DNA from: Sipunculus nudus
Lineage: Eukaryota > Annelida > Sipuncula > Golfingiida > Sipunculidae
Length of the DNA stretch: 64,000 nt
Reading direction: 5' to 3'
Assembly (NCBI GenBank): GCA_026874595.1
Contig: CM049313.1
Span: forward strand, 57,557,159-57,621,158
Position numbers and translations under genes: made by a program. How positions within the stretch are numbered: the stretch's first letter is position 1; every line of letters starts with the position of its first letter. Under the pieces are notes generated by a model. It was not told the DNA's origin, did no database searches, and was given only the letters and a program-made list of their open reading frames with translations. Shown piece by piece: positions 48,701 through 60,160 of this stretch.

Positions 48701-51700
48701 GAAATATTGGACAATTTGGCTGGATAGTTTCAGAGAAGAAGATTTTAAAATGTTTTAAGCTTTTTTTTCTATAAAATCTAAATTAATGCAGATACCAAAT
48801 CATAAGCCCTAGGGCACCATGTTTCACATTTGACTAATTCTTGCATGTAATTTGGAGCTGCTAGCTCCGATGGTTTCTGACTTACAGCCATGGACGGCGG
48901 ACAGCCAACCTTGGACTGGGGACGGACAATGCCGCGCCATCCCATAAGCTCACAGGTTTGCTAAAAAAATAGCTATAAATCTAATGTAAACTCAAATAAC
49001 TACATTAAAAATTCCAAAAAGTTTGTATATAAGTGATACATTCTGTATAATGTACAGTCACAACTAAGCATTACATGGATTTAATTTTAGGCTAATTTAC
49101 TTACACATGATCTTTTGCCATAAGATGTATGACCTGAAAGAAACAATAAAATATTTTAATAAAATTTAAAAATATATCTATATTTATCTATAAATATATT
49201 GTATCAGTCTCAAATCTACACAAGAGCTCACTTGGCATTGCTCTTAATTTTTTATTTGACAATCACATCAAGTTATTTTTACTAGTAATGAGTGACTAAA
49301 AACTGTAAAATATTATGGCTTAGTTCTGAATAAACTACACTTCCTCAAAAGAGTATGAGTCCTGCATTAATCCATGAATCCTATTTTCCTTGAACACACT
49401 TTGCTAATTTCTGGTTTGTTGAAGTTCATATCTATACCTATACTATTCAGGAGCTTTTTTTCTCAGAAGCATCAATAATGAGAATCTAAGGGACTTCCAA
49501 TTTTCTAAAAGAAGAGCAACCCCCCCCCCCACAACCTTGCAAAATGCTTGATCTTGAGAGCATGTGTCAAGGTCATGAGCAAAATTAGTACTATTACAAG
49601 AACTGATGAATAATGCACGGTTTGGTTCAGTCCTGATGAATAATAGAGGAGCCAATAGCATTTATATAAACATGCTGACCTTGTTCTATGGCTACATTTT
49701 GTCAGAGTGACCTAATTTCAGAAATCTATGTAGTATTAGTATGATGCAGTACTGCAATACAAAAATATTTGACAGTAAGCCCAAGATACACCTTAAACCA
49801 CTTTTCCATCATATTTAGTTACTGGTGAAAAAAATTGTGCATATATAGGTCTAGGTCAAACAAATTGAGGGAGTCATTAGTCGATGCCTTCCACTAAATT
49901 TGAACAAAATCCAATTAAATCCCTTGGTGCATTTGTGCTAAAGATCAAACGAAGCCCACAGCCTACTGTGACTTCACCTGAAGGGCATAAGTCAAGGTCA
50001 CAGCACCAGGAAACAATTTTTGCCTCAATAATACAGAAATATGATATAATATTAGCTGCCAGCATTTAGGAGATAAAAAAGATTTAAACCTGTGGACTCC
50101 GAGACAGATGCCCATCTAATAACACCTTCCCAATGAGGTGCTTTAATAAAAAAACAACAGGTTGAGTGGTTGCTGAGTTATCAGGAGATATCTCAAAACC
50201 TTAATCTGAACTGTGTTTGGATCTGTACAAATTTTGTCCATTGAGTGCTAATTACTGGTGGAGAAATTTAAATATGGGACAGTTATAATAGCTGTGCTAG
50301 TTATTGTCACTATTCCTCAATGTACTAGGTTTAACTGAAATATTAGCAGTGGAGCAAAGAGCCTAACAAAACAAGTGACCCATGGGTCATGACACTGAGC
50401 TGACTGGGAAGAGGTTCGCCAAAGGAAATTATATCATCTGTATGGTAGAAAATACCCATTCAACTTACGCATCAGACAGATAACCCAACAGGCCAAGATT
50501 GTGACTGTATTTATATATCTCAAAAATAGAGAAAAAATGCATAAACTTTAATAAAAATACATGGAGACTTTTAATGGGTCCCCCAGTGTGTCAAGAATGA
50601 AGATTCTAGGTCCAGTCTTAACGATTTGTGCCCTGTTAACAGATTTACATTTTTAAAGGTCTCAAAAATAGAGAAAAAAATTTGTAAAAATCGAAAAATA
50701 CAGGTGGCACCATCAGTCTGCAGGAACTGATGGAACACCTCTTGATCAATATGTATGCAAAAAATCATGACCATCAGTGATGTTGTTAATGAGATATTGA
50801 AGTTTTTGTATGAAATTTTTTAATATTCTTAGGGGTACTTTGGGGCCCCATAGCTCAAAGGATATGGGTAACAGAAACCTACTTTCTGGTTTCCAAGGAG
50901 ATTTTCATGGACCTCTCAGAATGTAAAGTTACAAGATTCAAGGTCCAGCTGTTACGATTTGTGCCAGGTTAATGGACAGACGGACGGACAGACAGATGGA
51001 CGACGGACAAAGAGTAATCGCTATAGCTCAGATGACTTACAGTCAGCTGACCTAAAAAAAATGTTAACCTGAATTTGTCAAGAACAACAGGCCCTGTGAC
51101 CCCGACTTTTTGGTCCCCAAATCATTGGGGGGATTCTTTATTACCTATACAATAGATATGTTAAATATGAAGGCAATCGGGCCAATGGTTTGCCGAGTTA
51201 TAAAGTGGAAATCATAAATTTTAACCTTGGGTGTTTAGAGAAGACTCCAACACTGATAGGGGTATGGTATAAGCTCTCCTGACCTTCTTTCTAAGGAGCT
51301 AAAAAGTGTATTTGAATAATCAGCTTGGATATCTAGCCTTGGGATAGAAAAATCTGGGCATCATAACTATGCACTGTTCATCAATACAAAACTACTTCTT
51401 CATTAAGCAAGCCAAATATAAATAACTTGATAGAATACCTACATTTAAAATCGGTGATGTTTATGATAGTGTTATTAGGGGAGGCCTTGATGTGGGCAAT
51501 TGGTAACTCATCAAATCTTACTCCTTCTATCAACATGGCTGGTGTCTCTGGACCTGGTATCAATATGCCACTCCTGGAAAACAAAGGTACATCAGCATAT
51601 TCTTACCTTCCTTCATTTCTTTAGTAACTAATAAAATGTGGAGTCTTACTGAGGCCATAACATGTTTAAATGTCTAATTGTTTTTTTTTACTCAAGTGAT

Positions 51701-52392
51701 ACAGATTCATTTTTGTATTTTTGTGAATAAAAGCAACCAACCTTAAGATGTTGCTGCCCTAAGTTTCAAGACCAAACCAAATAAATTATAATAATTACAT
51801 ACTGATTATCAGCCTGTAGAACAGATAGGTTCTACCTAGGAAGGAGGTTTAGCTTACTTATTGACTCCCATGTGGTTAACAAAAACACTGCAGTAACATG
51901 GTAATGGAATACATAAATTGAAAAAAAAAAAAACACGACCATTATTTACTGTGTTAAAAGTATAACCAATACAATGAGAAAAAATCAGTAAAAAATGAAT
52001 TTAACTTGCCAACTTCAACTAGCCTTGAGCTAAGATTCCAGATGCACTCAATGCAGAATGTGTGTTGAGAGATTTGATATGTAATGGCATGGCAACATGC
52101 ATATTTTCTCTGTGTTGCTCTGGGATACCGTGCAGAACTGGCAAAAATTGCTACATGTAGTGATTTGTTTTGCTGCATACAAATTCCGCCAATATGGAAT
52201 CTTACTTTACTTCATCAGTCAATATTGATTTTTATTCCCATTCTGCATGCTGGATTCGAATCATGTGCATATGGAATCTAAGCTTTACTTACCTGTATAC
52301 GTTACAAAAAAATCCAGGTACAAGTACAAGCAACAGTCTGCAGGTCTTCTAATGAAGGAGACATCATTTTTTGTTGTGACTGAACATACATA

Positions 52393-52425
<33 letters not shown>

Positions 52426-54924
52426 AACACTTACTGATTGAGTCCCTCAGCCTCGAGCACTTGATCTGTTTCCAGATTCTCAAATTTAGAATCTTGTGCT
52501 GACTGCAGGAGTTTCTTGTTCATCTTCAGATCCTTGTGTAATGCCTGGACAGTAGCTGAGGTGTTGAATCTGTGTGCTGCTGAAGACAAAGTACAATAGA
52601 GTATTGACCAATAGAACAATACATACAACAAAACAAAGCTGAGTGCTGAGTTTCAAACAGCTAAGAATTAAGGATTTAGAACATTCACACATGAAAATCT
52701 GCATGGTAATTACATATTTAAAGACATCTCCAAATTCCAAATATTTACAATGAATTTATATACTAGAATTTTGTGACATAACACTGGCCACTGCCTTGTT
52801 TATTTTTTTTAATAAGCATGGTGAGAGCCAAGTCATGCGTAGAATGAGGATGAATGAAGACGATGTCATACAAATGATATGTACCAGGTATTCAAAAAGC
52901 CTTCCAGACTCAGAATTTGCATGTCTACAGGATTAATCCAGAAGTCATGACCCAACTAAAGGACTTTGCTGGCACCCTGAGTGTAAGAAACATAACAAAC
53001 ATAACACTAACAACAAAATAAACTAGTCAAATAGCAGACCTTGTAAACCAGCTACTAAAATTATTACTACAAATCTGTGAACCCCATCCTGCTCAGATAA
53101 TCGAGGGCACATTACATACATGTAGACTGTGGATGAAAGTTTCATATGTAGCGATGACAGGTAAATAAAGTATACCAAAACAAAGAAACAGTCAAATGAA
53201 CAAGAAATGGACAAATTTACACATCAACTAAATTTGGATTCATGAAAATAACATTGTTTGAATAATAAATTGTAATTTGTTAGGTCTATAAAGCATTAGT
53301 GCACAGACTACATCTTAACATTAACTAGAATACGGGTAGTCGACAAGCGACTACGTGTATCCGCCAAAATCAGAGAAGGACGGGTGAAGTGAGGCATGGA
53401 TTGAGTGGCAAGGGGATATAGAGTTACATATGTAAAATATTAGTATTGGATCTCTGCCACATAAACATGATTGTAGGTGGCGCCACCTGTTATTTGAATG
53501 AGAAACTATCCAAGATATATACACATGCAAAATTTCAAGTGGAAAAGTCAAACCACTGCAGAGATATGAGTGATTTTATCCCACAGCAGACAAACAGATG
53601 GACGCTGTGCAAACATGGTTGCAGGTGGCGCCACCTTTTGTTGTGTATGTTATAAAGCTATCCCAGGGCTACATTTGTGTAAAATTTTTTTCCGGATCGG
53701 TCAAACGGTTCCCGAGATATGAGCTTGGATGTCTCCAGCGTTAACATGAATGTAGGTGGCGCCACCTGTCATAAAATCAAGGAAGCTATCTAGGATGTAT
53801 ACGCATGCCGAATTTTAGGTGAATTAGTCAAACCATTGCAGAGATATGAGTGATTTTAACCCCAGGCAGATGAACAAATGGACACTGTGCAAACATGGTT
53901 GCAGGTGGCGCCATCTTTTGTTGTGTATGTTATAAAGCTATCCCAGGGCTACATTTGTGTAAAATTTTTTTCCGGATCGGTCAAACGGTTCCCGAGATAT
54001 ATGGGTTTATGTGTGGAGCGTTAACGTGAATGTAGGTGGCGCCACCTGTCATAAAATCAAGAAAGCTATCTAGGATGTATATGCATGCCAATTTTTAGGT
54101 GAATTAGTCAAACCACTGCAGAGATATGAGTGATTTTAACCCCAGGCAGATGAACATATGGACACCGTGCAAACATGGTTGCAGGTGGCGCCACCTTTTG
54201 TTGTGTATGTTATAAAGCTATCCCAGGGCTACATTTGTGTAAAATTTTTTTCCGGATCGGTCAAACGGTTCCCGAGATATATGGGTTTATGTGTGGAGCG
54301 TTAACGTGAATGTAGGTGGCGCCACCTGTCATAAAATTGAGAAAGCTATCTAGGATGTATATGCATGCCAAATTTTAGGTGAATTAGTCAAACCACTGCA
54401 GAGATATGAGTGATTTTAACCCCAGGCAGATGAACAGATGGACACTGTGCAAACATGGTTGCAGGTGGCGCCACCTTTTGTTGTGTATGTTATAAAGCTA
54501 TCCCAGGGCTACATTTGTGTAAAAAAATTTTCCGGATCGGTCAAACGGTTCCCGAGATATATGGGTTTATGTGTGTAAACAGACGCACAAACGGACGCTG
54601 GGCAGAGACGAAAGGTCAGAGGTCAAGGTCACTTGGTTAGGCACCAGTTCACATGTGACCCGATAATTTTTGTAAGTTTCGGAAAAATCTGTCCAGTAGT
54701 CTCAGAGGAGTTCTCCGGAAACGAACGCGGCGGCGGCGGCGGCGGCGGAACCCGGTCAAAAACATAGTATCCGCAAAACTTCGTTTTGGCGGATACAATG
54801 AATACATCAATTATATAAAAATGTTGATAAATAAAGAAATTACCTTGTTTAAAAAAGGACTGTTGTAAAACACTGAAGGTCTGGCTGTTACACAGCCTGG
54901 CAAATCTTCTCAGCATGTCTGCAG
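45742..54924 (-). CDS. MRPS11: Mitochondrial ribosomal protein S11 (uS11m)
   Basis: Complete coding region in seven minus-strand exons: 54916-54844, 52579-52435, 51573-51443, 49133-49105, 47534-47460, 46235-46167, 45849-45742. They join in frame to 209 residues. The start MLRRFARLCNSQTF is a basic, amphipathic mitochondrial presequence. Family signatures follow: PIAHIKASPNNTIINITD, CGIEGFRNVKKST, AAQATA, VRVRVHGIGVGR, and the C-terminal AGLNIVSITDSTILVHGGRRPRKPKKR. Bacterial and mitochondrial S11 sit on the platform of the small subunit near the mRNA exit. The tail has LVHGGRRPRK where the family usually has PHNGCRPRK. An acceptor (TTACAG) eight bases before the ATG shows that a 5' UTR exon lies upstream, not located. 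Introns carry two Helentron-like copies and two R1-related copies. Confidence 0.95.
46427..47431 (-). mobile_element. Helentron-like element, 5'-truncated copy in MRPS11 intron 5
   Basis: Plus-strand left end CTAGAATACGGGTAGTCG, then the hairpin GTAGTCG-ACAAG-CGACTAC and TGTATCCGCCAAAA, as in the copy at 53325. In the minus orientation this is the 3' end: hairpin, then CCGTATTCTAG followed by T. The core has about three monomers with palindromic boxes at 46577, 46725, 46854, 47002, 47133, 47282 and 47413. The copy breaks off at about 47431, only about 30 bases from exon 5 of MRPS11, and lacks the (CGG)n end. Confidence 0.78.
47750..48975 (-). mobile_element. R1-related element with internal repeats
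   Basis: Begins AACAAGTGACCCATGGGTCA then TGACGCTCAGCC. The inside has a repeated block (GCCCCATAGCTCAGAAAATA, then GGGTAACAGAGACCTAATTTC) at about 48136 and 48303. Ends in a GGAC-rich tract and CCATAAGCTCACAGG. The body differs from R1, so this is a sister family sharing the GACCCATGGGTC end. Lies in MRPS11 intron 4. Confidence 0.6.
50373..51058 (-). mobile_element. R1-related element, short copy
   Basis: Starts AACAAGTGACCCATGGGTCA then TGACACTGAGCTGA. Ends with GACGGACGGACAGACAG, then ATAGCTCAGATGACTTAC and AGTCAGCTGACC. The internal block GCCCCATAGCTCAAAGGATA, GGGTAACAGAAACC links it to 47750-48975, while its end is the R1 hairpin end. Lies in MRPS11 intron 3. Confidence 0.65.
52391..52426. 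repeat. (CA)n(TA)n microsatellite
   Basis: Compound dinucleotide tract ending three bases before the donor of MRPS11 exon 2 on the minus strand (the ACTTAC donor complement is at 52429-52434). Confidence 0.95.
53325..54798 (-). mobile_element. Helentron-like (HINE/pearl-type) non-autonomous element, full copy
   Basis: Left end (plus strand) A|CTAGAATACGGG, hairpin GTAGTCG-ACAAG-CGACTAC (53336-53354), then TGTATCCGCCAAAA (53356-53369). The right end is TTTTGGCGGATACA (54784-54797), a perfect 14-bp inverted copy. The core is four 280-bp tandem monomers. A (CGG)n run (54727-54748) lies near the right end. Read on the minus strand the order is: terminal repeat, microsatellite, tandem core, terminal repeat, hairpin, CTAG then T. 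That is the layout of Helitron/Helentron-derived elements and resembles 'pearl' elements of bivalves (family knowledge, not searched). Sits in MRPS11 intron 1, ending about 46 bp before exon 1's donor. Confidence 0.8.
54727..54748. repeat. (CGG)n trinucleotide repeat
   Basis: Seven CGG/GCG units inside the Helentron-like element. Confidence 0.95.
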
Positions 54925-54929
54925 CTGTA

Positions 54930-56560
54930 AGAAAGACAAAATTATCTTAAACAAGAAACTGAAGAATGATTGGTTAGGTTCAGTATGGTTAATTCTAATC
55001 TTTAATGTCTGCAGATCCATGTCAATCTCCTACTCATGTTTCTTGACATAAAGTGATGTTAATGTTTAATGAAAGTTTTAATACTGACAGAACCATTACT
55101 ACCATGCATGTAAATCAGTAATTTTGACAATCCTGACATATACTTTTAAGTGCTGCTTCACAAATACTCCAGGAACCTTTGATTTAGGTATTCCTAGCTC
55201 CTTGGCTCTCTGCCTATGCTACAATGCATTAGAGACTTCGAAGATCCTTTTAGGAAACTAGAAAGTAGAGACATTCCAATTAACAATGAAAATTATGATA
55301 TTTTAGCAAAAAGTGAAGTATTCAATAAAAGATTATTGGTGTTTGCTTGATAGATGGTGCTTTGCAACAAGAATTTAATAAACCCCCAATATCAGTTCCA
55401 CCTGTATCTTGCCTACATAGCTAAGCTACTAGAATGTTGGACTCCTATCATAAATTTCAGGTTCTATTTGGGATTCTGACAACTTCCTGTATTCACTGAC
55501 AATGACATTTCAAATAAGGACAAGTGTGATGTGGCCAGGGACATCTAATGGGATACAAGTGAGATAAACATGACAAAATTAGCAGCTCTGGACAGTATAA
55601 ATCAATTTTCAACATTCCATAATGTTGCCTGAGTTCTATAGCCCAGGTGATTGCTCTGAAAAATCTATACCCAATTTTCCCAATCTAGCCCCATAATATG
55701 TGTCACCCCCTTTAGGCAGTTCCTTTCACTAAAATATGGCACCTACTGAAGGCTTTTCTACATAAAGCCTTAAGCTGTGTTTCCATGTGTGTGTATATGC
55801 ATATGTGCAAATATGCATGAAAAAATAGGTGTTTCCATGTGTGCATGTGTGTGAACTGGCAGACGTATATATTTGTGCACTGGATCTAGCAGGTTTCCCA
55901 CAAAAAGATGGTGATGTCATTTTACCCTGAATCCTCAAGTTCACGCAGACCCTATGGTGAAAATCATTCCCGAGGCGATTTTCACTCATATACGCTAACA
56001 GACACATGGAAACACTCTAGTTACAAAATTATATTAGCAATTTTTCATGCAATTCCATCCATGAGGAAACACCCTTTTTATTTTTAACAACATTTTAATT
56101 ACTTTAATATGATAAAACGCTAGGTACTTCTTATAAATAATAGATCATATTATGCTTCCATTTTGTTCACACTTCATCAACATATTCTGTGTGCCAGTAT
56201 AATGTAAGCAAAATGTTACAACATTGGCTCTGGGGCTAGTCCTTGCTGGGCTGGTACATTCATTTTGCTGACAATGGGAACATAGCTACGATGTGGAAGC
56301 TTTATATGATCTATTATTTAAATTTGAATAAGAGTAACCTGGCAATAGCCATATTCTATTTGTACTTTTTCAAGGAGTAAATTTAAGCTCTGTCCACCTC
56401 TGCAGAGTAGCCAAGAAGAAGTACTCAAAAATAAACCAGCTTAATGACGTCCAGTAAAATGGCAGCAGCAGAACCTCACTTGACACAAAATAGACTGGTC
56501 CAGTCCATGAAATAGTTAAGACTTAAATTTTTGCTATGACAGAGAAATCAAACGTTCCCG
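54930..56560. other. Upstream region of MRPS11; no coding feature recognised
   Basis: Must contain, or lie downstream of, the non-coding first exon of MRPS11 but I cannot place it. A short stretch near 55785-55870 repeats GTTTCCATGTGTG-type sequence. Confidence 0.4.
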
Positions 56561-56699
56561 CGTTGTGTCACATTTAGTATTGGTACCGCCATCTGGCGGC
56601 AACTCATATAACTAATTTGCCACTATCTGACCCTCTGATTTCATGGACTGGTTAACTTGGCCAGTTCCCGGATGGTCAGCGCCACACATCACCGCCTCG

Positions 56700-57030
56700 C
56701 TGAACTAAGGTCTTTTCCAGTGACGTCAGCAGTGGTCTATCTCATGATCTTTTTCAAAACCAACATGGTTCATTCAGTTATCGCCTATTCCGGTCTTCAA
56801 ATTGGCTACTAATATTCGCACTTAATTTGTCTTAATAGTTTTAGGCCGTCGTTTGAGTTCGGCAAGACTATAAAACAATATAACCCTCAGCCTCAAAGTT
56901 AACGTTTATCGGACCACCACTCTTAAAAGTTGGCCTGTTTAAACATAATGAAGGCCAAACTCTGGCTCAGCCAATCAGCGCGAGATATATAGGTGCACCA
57001 CGTGACGAGCGAAGTCAAAATGTACCGGCA
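56700..57030. promoter_or_regulatory. Promoter-like patch with CRE, CCAAT, TATA and E-box
   Basis: TGACGTCA at 56721-56728. Then, on the plus strand, CCAATCAG (56970-56977), TATATA (56985-56990) and CACGTG (56998-57003) in the usual spatial order for a core promoter. An ATG at 57020 opens only a 16-codon frame. It could serve a plus-strand transcript beginning near 57015, or be the divergent promoter of MRPS11 (2 kb upstream of its ATG). Inference from motifs only. Confidence 0.4.
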
Positions 57031-57359
57031 GACTGAAATAATCACGATCCGCGAGTCGCAATTTGACAGTTAATACACGGGTTCAGACATATGCTGCCAG
57101 CAGCTCTTGTCATCTCAGCAGAAGGAATTTTACTGGACCTGTCACTACAAAATTGTTGCGGAAGTGTCTACAATATGCACTTACATTTTGCCCATGGCCC
57201 GTAATATTCGTTCAGCAGAGATATATCATCCGAGTGATAGGACAAGAGGTCCATGTGTGGACTACCTGAATACATGTTTCTGTGCAAATGTTACCAAGGG
57301 GTCGTGTTGGACTGCTGTTGCATTCACATAGCAACGATGCCACTCACATTAGGCTTGAC

Positions 57360-57430
57360 GGCCTAATATGCAAATATGGGGGAATCGGCAGGTCCTCAAA
57401 GAGCCTTGTGACGCCTTAATATGCAAATAG
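57360..57430. promoter_or_regulatory. Pair of octamer motifs
   Basis: ATGCAAAT at 57368-57375 and again at 57421-57428, each inside TAATATGCAAATA, with similar flanks, 53 bp apart. Could be a small duplication or a POU-factor site pair. Confidence 0.35.
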
Positions 57431-58799
57431 CAGGAATTCACCAAACGGACTTTACAGGGCTTTAGTGATAAGAGCTGGCACCGAGTTTAGTCCATCGTTA
57501 CATGGAATCACGTTTTATTTTAAGCATTTTATTAGTAAACGCAAATACTAAAGCCCAGGCAGGGCTAAACACAAAAGTACCAATCACATGATTAATTCCT
57601 TTTAGTAGTTAAATGTTTACTGCACATGGATTTTTTTCAAGAAGTTTTTGCTACACAACTGGGGAGTATGTGCAACACAATTTACCAGCTGAACATAAAA
57701 TGTGTAGAACGGGTAAAATGTGCTACTCAAAATTGTCCAGTCAAATATGCCTGGTAATGTGGCAGTGCCCTAGTACCAGAGGTAGTGCCAGTGGTGTAGT
57801 GGCACCCCATTCATTACAATTTTACAATAAGTGCAACACCAGTACTATAATCAAATAGGAATGCCTGGAGCCTAAAACTGGTGATTAATAATGATAATAA
57901 GTTCTCTTCTAGCTTATGTGATACATATATTGCTGGTACTTGCTTTATTTTTCTCTAGCTTCACCCTTTTTGGATAGTTTATTGAACCATATAGCCTTAC
58001 GGGTAATGGTGTAGTTTATAAAAGGTCTATATTACCAATTGTTAATGCATTATTTCAAATTTGTGTGGTTCTATAATAATAAGAAATGTCTAGTTATATA
58101 AGAATAAGACATATATAGTGTAATAACCAAGGCCATCCTTAAAAATTTCTGTGTTGGGGCTAACATTAGTCCAAAAAAAGTCATCAGGTAGGGAGGAAAA
58201 AAATATTTTTTTAAAGGAGGATCTGGAGTTTACTACACCTTTTTTTACCGGATATTAGCATTTGCGAGGTTTATGTCAAATTACATACCTGTACTCCATT
58301 CATTCCTTGCCTCGATACCATTGAAACATGCACAACAAGGTATCTCTGAACAGATTTTGTGTTTTATTACAGGCTTAAAATCCTGTACTTGGGTTTAAAA
58401 TGTTTTAGTACATGCTTTGAACATGTACATGTCAAACATTCACTTATTTGAAAAGTTATCAAGTACTTTTCCAATAATGGTCAAGCATGTTATCATGGAA
58501 GCATTATAACTGATGTATATCCCATTGCACAGGTTCACATTAGGCCTGTAAGCCTTGTTCTGGATCTCACTTGAATTTGCGTCAATTTTATTTTGTGTTG
58601 TATGCGAGTGCAAGAATTGTAGGAATGAGTGCAGTTTGAGATTTCCTTTGCAAGTGAAGAGGTATAATTAAGAAGGACGGTAATAAATGAACTCTTTAGT
58701 AATAGTCAGTGCCTAATAAGGTAGTAGAATATATAAAATGTTTATATAAATATATGTAAAACTGTACTTTTTGAAAGATTAGACCATATATTGGATGTC

Positions 58800-59100
58800 G
58801 GTACCCTGATTAGGAATTTTATTTCTTCGGTGTTGATGTGTATACAAACAAAATCTTGGTCAAGTTCGAAGATGGGTGACCTTGACTTATTTCTCGACGT
58901 TTTAGAGCGAATTATAGAAAATAACCGGCGTGTGTTAACATTTACCATGTGAGGAGGATATCTCCAAAAGTATTCAACACAGAAATTTCATTTCTTTGGT
59001 GCTGATACATATCAACAAAATCTCGGTCAAGTTCCAAGATGGATTACCCAAGGTCACAGAGCTTATAATAGAAAAAAACTTAGGAGCTTATTTCTAAGGA
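58800..59100. repeat. Direct duplication of about 170 bp
   Basis: Blocks TTTATTTCTTCGGTGTTGAT and AAATCTTGGTCAAGTTCGAA (from 58817) recur as TTCATTTCTTTGGTGCTGAT and AAATCTCGGTCAAGTTCCAA (from 58987). Part of a dispersed repeat type with 'AAGATGG...CCAAGGTCAC' motifs. Confidence 0.65.
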
Positions 59101-59869
59101 ACCACTGGATGGATTGTTTTGGAATATGGAATGGTCATTGGCCTTGATGATCTCGAAAGTGCTGCACGACTCACAAAGACTGGGGCCAGACTTACAAAGT
59201 TCCTACCTCTCTAGTTCCAATTCACAACTTGAACAAAAAGACATATGTACAGATATACATCCATGTGAGAACAAATATTACATGAATACTTGTTACTGTT
59301 ACCACCCATAAATACTGCTCTTTTGGCTGAGGGCTTTTGTCAGCCTTTGCTGATATTCTAGTATTTTTCTGTAATTAATGACTGAGCGAGCAATGTTGAT
59401 CTCTATCTCGTCTACGTCTAAACAAGAAATGCTATACGGTCAGGAAATATCTGTTTATTAAAAGCTATTAATAAAATGAAATAAATTTACAAAGGCAGTT
59501 AAAAAGAAACACATAAAAAAATACAGTCGCTTATATGTTATGCCTGTTCTGATCAGCTGTGGCCGGTAGAAACGATGCGTCAGACACCTCGCAAAACCCT
59601 GTCATGTGCGCCACAGAACTGACGAAATCACGCAATTCTTGTAATACCAAACATCTGATTTGTGGAGATCGTGCGTTACACATCATCAGTTGCAGATTCC
59701 ATTAAATAGGCCCGCTTCAGTTGCTTGATATAGGCCTACTCACGGTGCCACCGTGAGAGTTGCTGAAAAATTATAACCAGCGTAAGCGACACGATGTCAG
59801 TGAACATTTTCCTGCCAAAATAGTGATGAATGAAGTCATATGGGGTGAACTTTTACTACGGACCTCTTA

Positions 59870-60160
59870 TTGGCTCTCTGGCTCTGACGCGTGACCGCTC
59901 CGCCAATCACAAGAACGTTTGCGTGGGCCAGGCACGTGTTTATGCAAATCGTGTCACATGGTTTATATGCCAACATTGTTCAGTTGACAGTATGAATGTC
60001 GAGAGAACTTTCATTTAATCAGTTAATGCGACAGCGGTAAGCTTCCGTTTTATTTGAAATCAAATAAGAACCATATCTAATTGCTCAATATTTTTTTTCA
60101 GCCTGTTTCGCCAGAACAACAAAATTTGATGGCGGTTTCCCGGCGGTTTTCTACTCTCGC
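59870..60160 (+). promoter_or_regulatory. Promoter-like patch with CCAAT, E-box, octamer and E2F-like motif
   Basis: CCAATCAC (59903), CACGTG (about 59933), ATGCAAAT (59942-59949), then a possible non-coding exon ending GACAGCG|GTAAGC near 60036. Further on, GGCGGTTTCCCGGCGG (about 60130) looks E2F-like. No protein gene is recognisable downstream. Inference. Confidence 0.35.
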
